A stretch of DNA of 22,423 bases, from NCBI GenBank assembly GCA_905372445.1, contig CAJPPF010000019.1, positions 1 through 22,423 of the forward strand. The letters are read 5' to 3'. Made by a program: the position numbers and the translations under genes. The DNA comes from an uncultured Prevotella sp. Its GTDB lineage: Bacteria; Bacteroidota; Bacteroidia; Bacteroidales; Bacteroidaceae. Positions within the stretch are counted from its first letter, which is position 1; each line of letters starts with the position of its first letter. Below are positions 7,036 through 14,408 of this stretch, piece by piece. The notes under the pieces are model-generated. The model saw nothing but the letters and a program-made list of their open reading frames with translations. It was not told the DNA's origin and ran no database searches.

Positions 7036-8907
7036 ATGACATTCTTTTATGATGTTATAGTCATTGGTGGCGGACATGCAGGAGACGAAGCGGCGACCTC
7101 CTCTGCAAGACTTGGGGCACAGACATGCCTTATCACCATGGATATGAACAAGATCGGTCAGATGAGTTGCAACCCTGCCGTCGGCGGCATTGCAAAGGGA
7201 CAGATCGTGCGCGAAATCGATGCCTTGGGCGGTCAGATGGGTCTTATCGCCGATGCCACAGCTATACAATTCCGCATGCTGAATCGCGGCAAGGGTCCTG
7301 CAGTGTGGAGCCCTCGCGCTCAGTGTGACCGCGGGAAGTTCATTTGGAAGTGGCGCGAGACGCTCGACCACACTGACAATCTGGACATATGGCAGGATCA
7401 AGCGGAGGAACTGATCGTCGAAAATGGCGAGGCTGTAGGTGTCCGCACCATGTGGGGAGTGGAGTTTCGTGCGAAGTCGGTGGTTGTCACCGCCGGAACA
7501 TTCCTCAACGGACTGATGCACGTAGGACGCAAGATGGTGCCGGGAGGTCGCTGTGCAGAACCTGCCGTAACCGGTTTCACGGAGTCACTGACGCGTCATG
7601 GAATTAAATCCTACAGGATGAAAACGGGTACACCCGTAAGAATAGACAAAAGGTCAGTACATTTCGAAGACACCGAACAACAGCCCGGAGAGAATGCTTT
7701 TCATCAATTCAGTTACTTCGGTCCACACCACACTCTGCCACAACTGCCCTGCTGGACATTCAATACAAACAAGGAGTGCCACGAAATTCTGCGCCGCGGA
7801 CTCGAAGACTCACCTCTTTTCAACGGACAAATCCAAAGCACCGGACCACGTTACTGTCCTTCCATTGAGACAAAACTCGTAACTTTTGCCGACAAGGAGC
7901 AGCATCCTCTTTTCCTCGAACCAGAGGGAAGCGATACCAACGAGATGTACCTGAACGGTTTCTCCTCCAGCATGCCACTCGACATTCAGCTTGAGGCATT
8001 AAAGAAAATACCGGCACTCAGGGATGTAAAAATCTATCGTCCGGGCTATGCAATAGAGTACGACTACTTCGATCCTACGCAACTTAAACACACTTTAGAA
8101 TCGAAGATAATAAGCGGTCTGTACCTTGCCGGACAAGTAAACGGCACTACAGGATATGAAGAGGCTGGCGGTCAGGGACTTATTGCAGGAATAAACGCGG
8201 CGTTAAAATGCTCCGGAAACAGAGAGTTCATCCTCGGGCGCGACGAAGCATACATCGGAGTACTTATCGACGACCTGGTCACAAAGGGCGTCGACGAACC
8301 TTACCGTATGTTCACATCACGTGCAGAGTACAGAATACTGCTCAGACAAGATGATGCAGACGCCCGTCTTACGGAAAAAGCGTACAATATAGGTCTTGCT
8401 ACAACGGAGCGTTTCGCATGGTGGAAACAAAAGGAAGAAGGCATTAACCACCTTATAGACTGGTGCAATAACCTGTCGATAAAACCGAAAGAAATAAATC
8501 CTGCATTAGAGAAAATAGGCTCTGCTCCACTCCGCTTTGGCTGTAAACTGAGTGATCTCATCACACGTCCACAGTTGAACGTAAAAGACCTTACCGAGAT
8601 TATTCCTGAATTTCAGGCACAAATCGATAAGCTACCGAACAGAAATGACGAAATATCCGAAGCGGCAGAGATAAAACTCAAGTATGCAGGATATATAGAA
8701 CGCGAGAAAAATATCGCAGAAAAGATGCACCGCTTGGAGAATATAAAGATAAAAGGGCGCTTCGATTATGCCAAACTTCACGAAATATCAACCGAGGGAC
8801 GACAAAAACTGGCGCATATAAATCCCGAAACTCTCGCACAAGCAAGTAGAATTCCCGGCGTTTCACCGAGTGATATAAACGTACTGCTCGTACTTCTTAA
8901 TAGATAA
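7036..8907 (+). CDS. mnmG: tRNA uridine-5-carboxymethylaminomethyl(34) synthesis enzyme MnmG (GidA)
   Basis: With MnmE it modifies the wobble uridine of several tRNAs, using FAD and a folate one-carbon donor. The 623-residue product has the N-terminal FAD-binding motif IGGGHAGDEAA (10-20), the family signature NPAVGGIAKGQIVREIDALGG, and PCWTFNTN. GYEEAGGQGLIAGINAA is the second FAD-contacting region, and a helical MnmE/tRNA-binding C-terminal domain follows. Length is typical. It starts at the first in-frame ATG, about 50 nt after a good promoter, and heads the run to deoC. In many bacteria gidA lies near the replication origin; the parS-like sites just downstream fit that idea but do not prove it. 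Confidence 0.97.
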   Translation: MTFFYDVIVIGGGHAGDEAATSSARLGAQTCLITMDMNKIGQMSCNPAVGGIAKGQIVREIDALGGQMGLIADATAIQFRMLNRGKGPAVWSPRAQCDRGKFIWKWRETLDHTDNLDIWQDQAEELIVENGEAVGVRTMWGVEFRAKSVVVTAGTFLNGLMHVGRKMVPGGRCAEPAVTGFTESLTRHGIKSYRMKTGTPVRIDKRSVHFEDTEQQPGENAFHQFSYFGPHHTLPQLPCWTFNTNKECHEILRRGLEDSPLFNGQIQSTGPRYCPSIETKLVTFADKEQHPLFLEPEGSDTNEMYLNGFSSSMPLDIQLEALKKIPALRDVKIYRPGYAIEYDYFDPTQLKHTLESKIISGLYLAGQVNGTTGYEEAGGQGLIAGINAALKCSGNREFILGRDEAYIGVLIDDLVTKGVDEPYRMFTSRAEYRILLRQDDADARLTEKAYNIGLATTERFAWWKQKEEGINHLIDWCNNLSIKPKEINPALEKIGSAPLRFGCKLSDLITRPQLNVKDLTEIIPEFQAQIDKLPNRNDEISEAAEIKLKYAGYIEREKNIAEKMHRLENIKIKGRFDYAKLHEISTEGRQKLAHINPETLAQASRIPGVSPSDINVLLVLLNR

Positions 8908-8969
8908 GGACGAATCTCCGAGGAAAAGAAAATTATAAAAGAAGAATAAAGCATATACGAAATAAATGA

Positions 8970-8985
8970 CGTTTCATGTGAAACA
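8970..8985. promoter_or_regulatory. parS-like palindrome 1 (mnmG-apt gap)
   Basis: CGTTTCATGTGAAACA differs from the widely conserved chromosomal parS sequence TGTTTCACGTGAAACA at two positions (first base, and the central CG to TG). It sits in the 154-bp gap between mnmG and apt, which otherwise shows only AT-rich leader sequence. ParB binding is inferred from similarity only. Confidence 0.5.
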
Positions 8986-9061
8986 AAGAAAACAGTACTA
9001 TCGTTGAAACCGTAAGAAAATCAAGTAATTAGTAGAAGGAAACAAATAAAACTTATATAAT

Positions 9062-9592
9062 ATGAACAACAAAAAACTCCTTGAAAATCTGAGATGCGTA
9101 CCGGATTTCCCAATTAAAGGAATCATGTTTCAGGATGTCAGCACTCTATTCAAGAACGCTGAATGCGTAAAAATCATGCGCGATGAAATCGTGGATCTTT
9201 ACAGGGATAAGAGTATAACAAAAATTGTAGGCATCGAAAGCCGAGGTTTTGTGATGAGCTCTGCCCTTGCTGTAGAATTAGGTGCAGGCATAGTGCTGTG
9301 CCGAAAGCCCGGAAAACTCCCTGCAGAGACCATTCAGCAGTCATACACAAAGGAATACGGAACAGACGTAATAGAGATTCATAAGGACTCAATCGACGAA
9401 AACGACATTGTGTTGATTCACGATGATTTGCTGGCAACCGGTGGAAGTATGCGCGCAGCATACGACCTTGTAAAGAAATTCAACCCCAAGAAAATATACA
9501 TCAACTTCCTTATTGAACTTAGAATCGAAGGCTTACATGGCAGAGACGCTTTCGAACCTGGCACCGAGATAACAGCCCTCATGACAATCTGA
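9062..9592 (+). CDS. apt: Adenine phosphoribosyltransferase
   Basis: Salvages adenine to AMP using PRPP in the cytoplasm. The 176-residue product has the Apt N-terminal segment with FPIKGIMFQDVSTL, the GIESRGFVMSSALA region, and the PRPP-binding loop HDDLLATGGS (120-129, Asp121/Asp122). Length is typical. A parS-like site lies 77 bp upstream of the start. A hairpin that may attenuate or end the transcript follows the stop. Confidence 0.96.
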   Translation: MNNKKLLENLRCVPDFPIKGIMFQDVSTLFKNAECVKIMRDEIVDLYRDKSITKIVGIESRGFVMSSALAVELGAGIVLCRKPGKLPAETIQQSYTKEYGTDVIEIHKDSIDENDIVLIHDDLLATGGSMRAAYDLVKKFNPKKIYINFLIELRIEGLHGRDAFEPGTEITALMTI

Positions 9593-9604
9593 CAAACGAT
9601 AAAG

Positions 9605-9646
9605 ACTACTGCCCTTCTTCACTAAAAGAAAATGAAGGACAGTAGT
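9605..9646 (+). terminator. Stem-loop after apt, possible terminator
   Basis: The arms ACTACTG/CAGTAGT (9605-9611, 9640-9646) continue inward as CCTTC/GAAGG after one mismatch, enclosing an A-rich loop. The tail is only moderately T-rich (TTGTGTATAAT), so termination may be partial. Confidence 0.6.
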
Positions 9647-9659
9647 TTGTGTATAATAT

Positions 9660-9675
9660 TGTTTCATGTGAAACA
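9660..9675. promoter_or_regulatory. parS-like palindrome 2 (apt-uvrC gap)
   Basis: TGTTTCATGTGAAACA differs from the parS consensus TGTTTCACGTGAAACA at a single central base (C to T). It lies between the apt hairpin and the uvrC start, in a gap of about 120 bp. Function as a ParB site is inferred. Confidence 0.6.
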
Positions 9676-9683
9676 TAACATGT

Positions 9684-9697
9684 TGTTTCATGAAACA
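9684..9697. promoter_or_regulatory. parS-like palindrome 3, central CG missing
   Basis: TGTTTCATGAAACA is a perfect 14-bp palindrome equal to parS with the central CG removed. It lies 8 bp after site 2, with centres 23 bp apart. It may be a weak ParB site, a decayed copy, or an unrelated operator close to the uvrC start at 9715. Confidence 0.4.
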
Positions 9698-9714
9698 CAA
9701 ACGAACAAATGTAA

Positions 9715-11550
9715 ATGACACGCGAGGAGAATGAGAAGAGAATTGCCTATCTGAAGAACATAGCATTAAGCCTGCCAGATGCTCCGGGATCATATCAGTT
9801 TCTGGACGAGAACGGTATTATAATATATGTGGGAAAGGCGAAGAACCTCAAGAATCGTGTCGCAACATATTTCCATACCGAAGTAGACAGATACAAGACA
9901 AAGGTCCTTGTCAGTAAGATACACGACATAAAATACACACGAACTACCGACGAGACAAGTGCGCTGCTGCTCGAGAACAGTCTTATAAAGCAGTATAACC
10001 CGCGTTATAACGTACTTCTGAAGGACGGAAAGACTTACCCGAGCATCTGCATCACACGCGAACTCCTGCCCCGGATATTCAAAACACGCCAGATAAACAA
10101 GAAGATCGGCAGATACTACGGTCCTTACAGTCAGGTGAGCACCATGTATGCAATCCTTGATTTGATAAACAATACATACTTTCCCCGCCGCTGCCACATG
10201 CCTATTACAGAGGAAGGAATAGCTCAAGGCAAATATAAGCCGTGCCTGGAATATCACATCAAAAACTGCAAAGGTCCATGTTGCGGGAAACAGTCCATCG
10301 AGGACTATCGCGAAAACATCAGGCAGGCATCAGAAATTCTTGAGGGAAAGACTCGAAAACTAAGCCGCGAGATACATGAGAAAATGCTTCAGAAAGCAGC
10401 AGAACTGAAGTTTGAAGAGGCAGAAGAGCTAAAGCAGAAGTATTTGTTATTAGAGAATTTCGTTGCCAAGAGCGAGGTGGTAAGCTATACGATCAACGAT
10501 GTGGATGTCTTCAGCATCATCGATGATGATTTGAAAAAATACGCTTTCATAAACTATATCCACGTGGCTAACGGCACAATAACACAGAGTTTCACCTACG
10601 AATATAAGCGCAAGCTCGACGAGACCGACGAGGAGCTTCTTCTCACTGCCATTCCCGAGATACGCGAACGGTTCAAAAGCACCTCAAAGGAGATAATCGT
10701 ACCCTTCGATATGGACTGGGCAATGCCCGACGGCGCACAGTTTTTCGTGCCCCAAAGAGGCGATAAGAAGCATCTTTTAGAGCTATCGGAACTCAACGGA
10801 AGGCAGTATAAAGTGGATCGTTTGAAGCAGACTGACAAGCTGAACCCTGAGCAGAAACAGACACGCCTTATGAAAGAATTGCAACAGAAGTTAGGTCTGG
10901 AAAAGATGCCATATCACATAGAATGCTTCGACAATTCGAATATCTCCGGCGATGATGCTGTCGCCGGCTGCATCGTATACAAAGGCATGAAACCATCGAA
11001 GAAAGACTATCGCAAATACAACATCAAAACGGTGGTCGGACCTGATGACTACGCATCCATGCAGGAAGTGGTCAGACGTCGTTACAGCCGTATGATCGAG
11101 GAGAACACCCCCCTGCCCGACCTCATCATTACCGACGGTGGAATCGGTCAGATGAACGTAGTGCGCGAGGTGGTCGAAGGTGAGCTCAGCCTGAACATAC
11201 CGATAGCCGGACTTGCCAAGGACGACAAGCACCGCACCAACGAACTTCTCTTTGGCTTCCCACCGAAGGTCATTGCCCTGAAGACCAACTCCGAACTGTT
11301 TAATGTGCTTACCCAGATACAAGACGAAGTACACCGTTACGCCATAACATTCTTCCGCAACAAGCACTCAAAGAACGCTCTCCACAGCGAACTCGACGAC
11401 ATCAGAGGCATAGGTCCGAAGACGAAAGACGAGCTGTTAAAGACATTCAAGAGCTTAAAACGAATAAAAGAGGCTGATATTCAAGCACTTACATCTGTAA
11501 TAGGACAAGCTAAAGCCGAAATATTATTCAATTATTTTCATCAGAAATAA
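9715..11550 (+). CDS. uvrC: Excinuclease ABC subunit UvrC
   Basis: The nuclease subunit of nucleotide excision repair, cutting on both sides of lesions marked by UvrA and UvrB. The 611-residue product has an N-terminal GIY-YIG nuclease (GSYQFL at 25-30, YVGKAKNLKNR from 38). A cysteine-rich NCKGPCCG segment follows, then a UVR helical domain around KMLQKAAELKFEEAEELKQ. The RNase H-like endonuclease part has ECFDNSNISG and IITDGGIGQ, and a C-terminal helix-hairpin-helix region has DIRGIGPKTKDELL. Length and domain order are normal. The ATG at 9715 is preferred because the nearby upstream ATG at 9709 is followed at once by a stop. Confidence 0.97.
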   Translation: MTREENEKRIAYLKNIALSLPDAPGSYQFLDENGIIIYVGKAKNLKNRVATYFHTEVDRYKTKVLVSKIHDIKYTRTTDETSALLLENSLIKQYNPRYNVLLKDGKTYPSICITRELLPRIFKTRQINKKIGRYYGPYSQVSTMYAILDLINNTYFPRRCHMPITEEGIAQGKYKPCLEYHIKNCKGPCCGKQSIEDYRENIRQASEILEGKTRKLSREIHEKMLQKAAELKFEEAEELKQKYLLLENFVAKSEVVSYTINDVDVFSIIDDDLKKYAFINYIHVANGTITQSFTYEYKRKLDETDEELLLTAIPEIRERFKSTSKEIIVPFDMDWAMPDGAQFFVPQRGDKKHLLELSELNGRQYKVDRLKQTDKLNPEQKQTRLMKELQQKLGLEKMPYHIECFDNSNISGDDAVAGCIVYKGMKPSKKDYRKYNIKTVVGPDDYASMQEVVRRRYSRMIEENTPLPDLIITDGGIGQMNVVREVVEGELSLNIPIAGLAKDDKHRTNELLFGFPPKVIALKTNSELFNVLTQIQDEVHRYAITFFRNKHSKNALHSELDDIRGIGPKTKDELLKTFKSLKRIKEADIQALTSVIGQAKAEILFNYFHQK

Positions 11551-11571
11551 GGTTATTCGAAATAAAATTCT

Positions 11572-11580
11572 TATATTTGC
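11572..11580 (+). promoter_or_regulatory. Promoter -7 element of dtd-deoC
   Basis: TATATTTGC is a perfect TAnnTTTG match followed by C, about 47 nt before the dtd start codon in the uvrC-dtd gap. A convincing -33 TTTG is not visible, but the position and composition fit a promoter for the dtd-deoC pair. Confidence 0.6.
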
Positions 11581-11626
11581 AGGCTGTTACTACAATCTAC
11601 TATAAAACAGCAAAAATAAGACAGAT

Positions 11627-12082
11627 ATGCGAGCACTTATACAGCGAGTAAGCCATTCGAGCGTGACCATCTGCGGAGAACTGCATTCCTCCATCGGAAA
11701 GGGTTTGCTTATACTCGTTGGCATAGGCGACGACGACAGCCAGGAGGACATCGACTACATAGTGAAGAAGACCGTCAACCTGCGTGTCTTCGACGATTCC
11801 GACGGCGTGATGAACCTCTCCCTTCTCGACATCAAGGGCGAGCTGATGCTCATAAGCCAGTTCACCCTCATGGCATCGACGAAGAAAGGCAACCGTCCGA
11901 GCTATATACGTGCTGCCAGACCCGACATCTCCACCCCACTCTACCAGTCGCTCATTCGCGCCTTTGAGGCTGCCACAGAGCAAGAAATCGCTACCGGCGA
12001 GTTTGGTGCAGACATGAAGGTGGACCTGCTGAACGACGGTCCGGTGACGATAATGATTGATTCCAAACTAAAAGATTTCTAA
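11627..12082 (+). CDS. dtd: D-aminoacyl-tRNA deacylase
   Basis: Hydrolyses D-aminoacyl-tRNAs, and glycine mischarged on tRNA-Ala, protecting translation. The 151-residue product has the two active-site motifs of the family: SQFTL (77-81) and the GPVT loop (NDGPVT at 136-141). It begins with the usual MRALIQRV. Length is typical. deoC starts 3 nt after its stop, so the two genes are almost certainly co-transcribed. Confidence 0.97.
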   Translation: MRALIQRVSHSSVTICGELHSSIGKGLLILVGIGDDDSQEDIDYIVKKTVNLRVFDDSDGVMNLSLLDIKGELMLISQFTLMASTKKGNRPSYIRAARPDISTPLYQSLIRAFEAATEQEIATGEFGADMKVDLLNDGPVTIMIDSKLKDF

Positions 12083-12085
12083 GAT

Positions 12086-12970
12086 ATGAACAAGTACGAA
12101 GAAGTATTAGCAAAGTACAACCTCGAAATCAGCGATGCTGACGTACAGGCTGCAGTGAAGGACCTTATAGCAAACAAGGTACCGGAGAACGACACTGTCG
12201 AAGTAAAGAAATTCCTCATGGGCAGCATCGAGCTGACAACTCTCAGCTGCACCGATTCCGACACGAGTGTAATGGCATTCACAGAGCGTGTGAACGCCTT
12301 CGACAACACCTATCCCGATCTCCCTCACGTGGCTACAATCTGCGTCTATCCATGCTTTGCAGAGGTCGTAAAAGATACTCTCGAGGTCGATGGTGTCGAG
12401 ATAGTATGTGTTTCCGGCTCATTCCCTTCATCTCAGACATTCTCCGAAGTCAAGGTGGCTGAGACTGCATTGGCAATAAAAGACGGCGCCACAGAGATTG
12501 ACATCGTGATGCCTGTAGGCAAGTTCCTCAGCGGTGACTACGAGGGAGTATGCGAAGATATCACCGAGCTGAAGAATGTCTGCGGTAAGGACGTTCCAAT
12601 GAAGGTCATCCTCGAGACAGGCTGCCTGAAGACTGCTCAGAACATCAAGAAAGCCTCTATCCTGTCAATGTACGCCGGTGGCGACTACATCAAGACCTCT
12701 ACCGGCAAGGAGAAGGTTTCTGCCACACCGGAGGCAGTATACGTCATGTGTCAGGCAATCAAGGAATACTACGATGCGACGGGCATACAGATAGGTCTTA
12801 AGCCTGCCGGTGGCATCAACACCGTGATGGATGCTATCACCTACTACACTATCGTGAAAGAAGTTCTGGGCGAGAAATGGCTCACCAACAAGTGGTTCCG
12901 CCTCGGTACATCACGCCTTGCCAACATCTTCCTGAGCGAGGTTACGGGCGAAGAAGTAAAGTTCTTCTAA
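12086..12970 (+). CDS. deoC: Deoxyribose-phosphate aldolase
   Basis: Cleaves 2-deoxyribose-5-phosphate into glyceraldehyde-3-phosphate and acetaldehyde in deoxynucleoside breakdown. The 294-residue product has the TIM-barrel aldolase segments TEIDIVMPVGKFLSGD and KVILETGCL. DYIKTSTG contains Lys203 as the expected Schiff-base residue, and GLKPAGGINT contains the second catalytic lysine. It is about 35 residues longer than E. coli DeoC, with the extra sequence mainly at the N-terminus. The stop codon is part of the 5-bp repeat that flanks element D, so the element begins essentially at the end of the gene. Confidence 0.96.
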   Translation: MNKYEEVLAKYNLEISDADVQAAVKDLIANKVPENDTVEVKKFLMGSIELTTLSCTDSDTSVMAFTERVNAFDNTYPDLPHVATICVYPCFAEVVKDTLEVDGVEIVCVSGSFPSSQTFSEVKVAETALAIKDGATEIDIVMPVGKFLSGDYEGVCEDITELKNVCGKDVPMKVILETGCLKTAQNIKKASILSMYAGGDYIKTSTGKEKVSATPEAVYVMCQAIKEYYDATGIQIGLKPAGGINTVMDAITYYTIVKEVLGEKWLTNKWFRLGTSRLANIFLSEVTGEEVKFF

Positions 12971-12971
12971 A

Positions 12972-13164
12972 CCCAAATCGGTCATTAGAGTCCTTGTCTG
13001 ATTTTGTTCGATTGTTGAACAGATATGCTGGCGTTTCATCGAAGGCGTAGCGGGCTACGTCGAGATGTAATGGCAGCGCAGATGTCGGCAAGCGGACTAA
13101 AGCAGGCAGGAAGCATGACGGTAATAACAAATCTAAGCTAATGCGTCCTAATGACCGATTCGGG
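12972..13164 (+). repeat. Element D: MITE-like repeat, 193 bp, directly after deoC
   Basis: The terminal inverted repeats CCCAAATCGGTCATTAG (12972-12988) and CTAATGACCGATTCGGG (13148-13164) match at 16 of 17 positions. CTAAA flanks both ends (12967-12971 and 13165-13169), consistent with a 5-bp target-site duplication that uses the deoC stop codon. The interior aligns with element C reversed: GATTGTTGAACAGA (13010-13023), the CGTAGC/GCTACG hairpin, and AAGCGGACTAAAGCA. Its right 56 bp match the start of the window (element A). No convincing gene is present. Stop codons interrupt the frames, and a minus-strand frame across the element is probably spurious. Confidence 0.85.
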
Positions 13165-13191
13165 CTAAACAAGGAAATAATTTTACACGTT

Positions 13192-13301
13192 CAAGAACCG
13201 CCGTTTTCAGGTCCTCATTCCTACGGTTTTAGAGGCAAGAAACGGCGGTTTTAGAGTCTAAAAGCGCCGAAATGAGAAAGTCATTCCGGCGCTTCTTGTT
13301 T
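13192..13301. repeat. Array of five degenerate 22-bp repeats
   Basis: Units begin at 13192, 13214, 13236, 13258 and 13280 with an exact 22-bp period. The pattern is roughly CAAGAAACGGCGGTTTTAGA, and the C at position 8 and the CG at positions 11-12 are kept in every unit. Each unit is itself nearly palindromic, so neighbours can pair: units 1 and 3 share an 11-bp inverted repeat (13196-13206 with 13240-13250), and units 4 and 5 form a terminator-like hairpin. Copies of the same unit occur at 22164-22251. The period is not a multiple of three, which argues against coding. Confidence 0.7.
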
Positions 13302-13303
13302 TT
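13262..13303 (+). terminator. Terminator after deoC, built from repeat units 4 and 5
   Basis: The stem AAGCGCCG/CGGCGCTT (13262-13269, 13287-13294) continues after one mismatch as AATGA/TCATT around a GAAAG loop. The tail TTGTTTTTA follows on the plus strand. It lies between convergent deoC and the polyprenyl synthase gene. Confidence 0.75.
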
Positions 13304-13341
13304 ATGCTCTATGCTTAGAGATAATCAATTGATAATCAGAA

Positions 13342-14319
13342 CTATAATTTTCTTGCCGCAACATAGTCGACATAAGCAAGGAGCGATTTTTTAATGTCGC
13401 TTTTCTTTACATATTGGTTAAGGAAATCAATGGCTGACAAGCGGAAGTCGTTCATCGTATTCTCGGCATATTCTATACCACCGTTGGCTTTTGTAAACTC
13501 CACCAGGCGAGCAATCTCTTCCTTTGTGACCTCATGCTTCCTCACCTTCCGCGCTATGGCAATCATCTCCTCATCGGCTGTTGAGTTCAGCGCGTAGATA
13601 ACCGGCAGAGTGAGCTTGCCCTCTGCCATGTCGTTACCGGTCGGTTTACCTATCTGTCCGTCATCATAATAGTCGAAAATATCATCGCGAATCTGAAAAG
13701 CAATGCCCAGATCGCGACCGAATTTCATGGTTTTCTCCACCAGCTCCTCGCCCACTCCGGCACTCAGCGCGCCTATTGCCGCACAGGCTTCGAACAACGC
13801 CGCCGTCTTCTGCTTTATGACATCGTAATATATCTCCTCCGAGAAGTCACTGTTGTTGATGTTCGAGAGCTGTAACAACTCGCCGTTGGAGAGCATTCTT
13901 CCAAGTTCGGCAAGGTAGTCGACAATAGCATGGTTACGCGTGTGCGAGATTTTCAGAAGAGCTGTCGAGAGAATGTAATCACCCACAAGCACCGACACCT
14001 TATTGTCATACATGGCATTTACCGACGCCTGCCCCCTTCTCTCGTTACTCTCGTCGACAACGTCGTCGTGGACAAGCGACGCCGTATGAAGCAGTTCCAG
14101 ACCTATAGCTGCATTCTGCGACACATCCCCTACTTCGCCAAATGCTTTGGTAATCAGCAGTATAAGCATCGGACGCATACGCTTTCCTCCGCGCTGGCGA
14201 ATGTAAGCGAGCGCATTGGAGAGCAGTCCGTCAGGATGAGAAAGAGCATCATTGAAACGACTTATAAACTCGTCGAGCTCCTTTTCTATAGGTTGCTTTA
14301 TGATTGATAAATAGTCCAT
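13342..14319 (-). CDS. Long-chain polyprenyl diphosphate synthase (IspB-like)
   Basis: Condenses isopentenyl diphosphate units into a long all-trans prenyl diphosphate, probably for the menaquinone side chain. The 325-residue product has GGKRMRP (44-50), the first aspartate-rich motif DDVVD (85-89), the second motif DDIFD (212-216) and GKPTGND. The residue five before the first motif is alanine (Ala80), as in long-chain synthases such as IspB, which argues against a short-chain farnesyl synthase. Chain length cannot be fixed from sequence. It is divergent from polA across a gap of about 90 bp that holds its promoter, and convergent with deoC. Confidence 0.92.
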   Translation of the reverse strand: MDYLSIIKQPIEKELDEFISRFNDALSHPDGLLSNALAYIRQRGGKRMRPMLILLITKAFGEVGDVSQNAAIGLELLHTASLVHDDVVDESNERRGQASVNAMYDNKVSVLVGDYILSTALLKISHTRNHAIVDYLAELGRMLSNGELLQLSNINNSDFSEEIYYDVIKQKTAALFEACAAIGALSAGVGEELVEKTMKFGRDLGIAFQIRDDIFDYYDDGQIGKPTGNDMAEGKLTLPVIYALNSTADEEMIAIARKVRKHEVTKEEIARLVEFTKANGGIEYAENTMNDFRLSAIDFLNQYVKKSDIKKSLLAYVDYVAARKL

Positions 14320-14337
14320 TACGTAATTTTTTTCCTA

Positions 14338-14371
14338 CAAAATTAATCATTTCCGCGCATATTATGACAAA
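14338..14371 (-). promoter_or_regulatory. Promoter of the polyprenyl synthase gene
   Basis: On the minus strand, TTTG (14371-14368) is followed after 22 nt by TAATTTTG (14345-14338), both consensus matches and with the same spacing as the mnmG promoter. The leader would be very short, about 12 nt or so. For divergent polA only a weak TAATTTTA (14379-14386) is visible. Confidence 0.65.
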
Positions 14372-14408
14372 AAAATTGTAATTTTACGGCACAAAAGAAG
14401 AATTTTAC

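Noticed and set aside
9660..9675. Inverted repeat read as an intrinsic terminator
   Set aside because: Stem of about 7 bp with almost no loop and no T tract; the match to parS is the better explanation.
12942..13172. Minus-strand frame of 76 codons over the end of deoC and element D
   Set aside because: It lies across a repeat element, overlaps the deoC end, has no recognisable domain, and its NDRFG-like end comes from the terminal inverted repeat.
13192..13301. CRISPR array
   Set aside because: The 22-bp units are directly tandem with no unique spacers, they vary strongly, and no cas gene is in the window.
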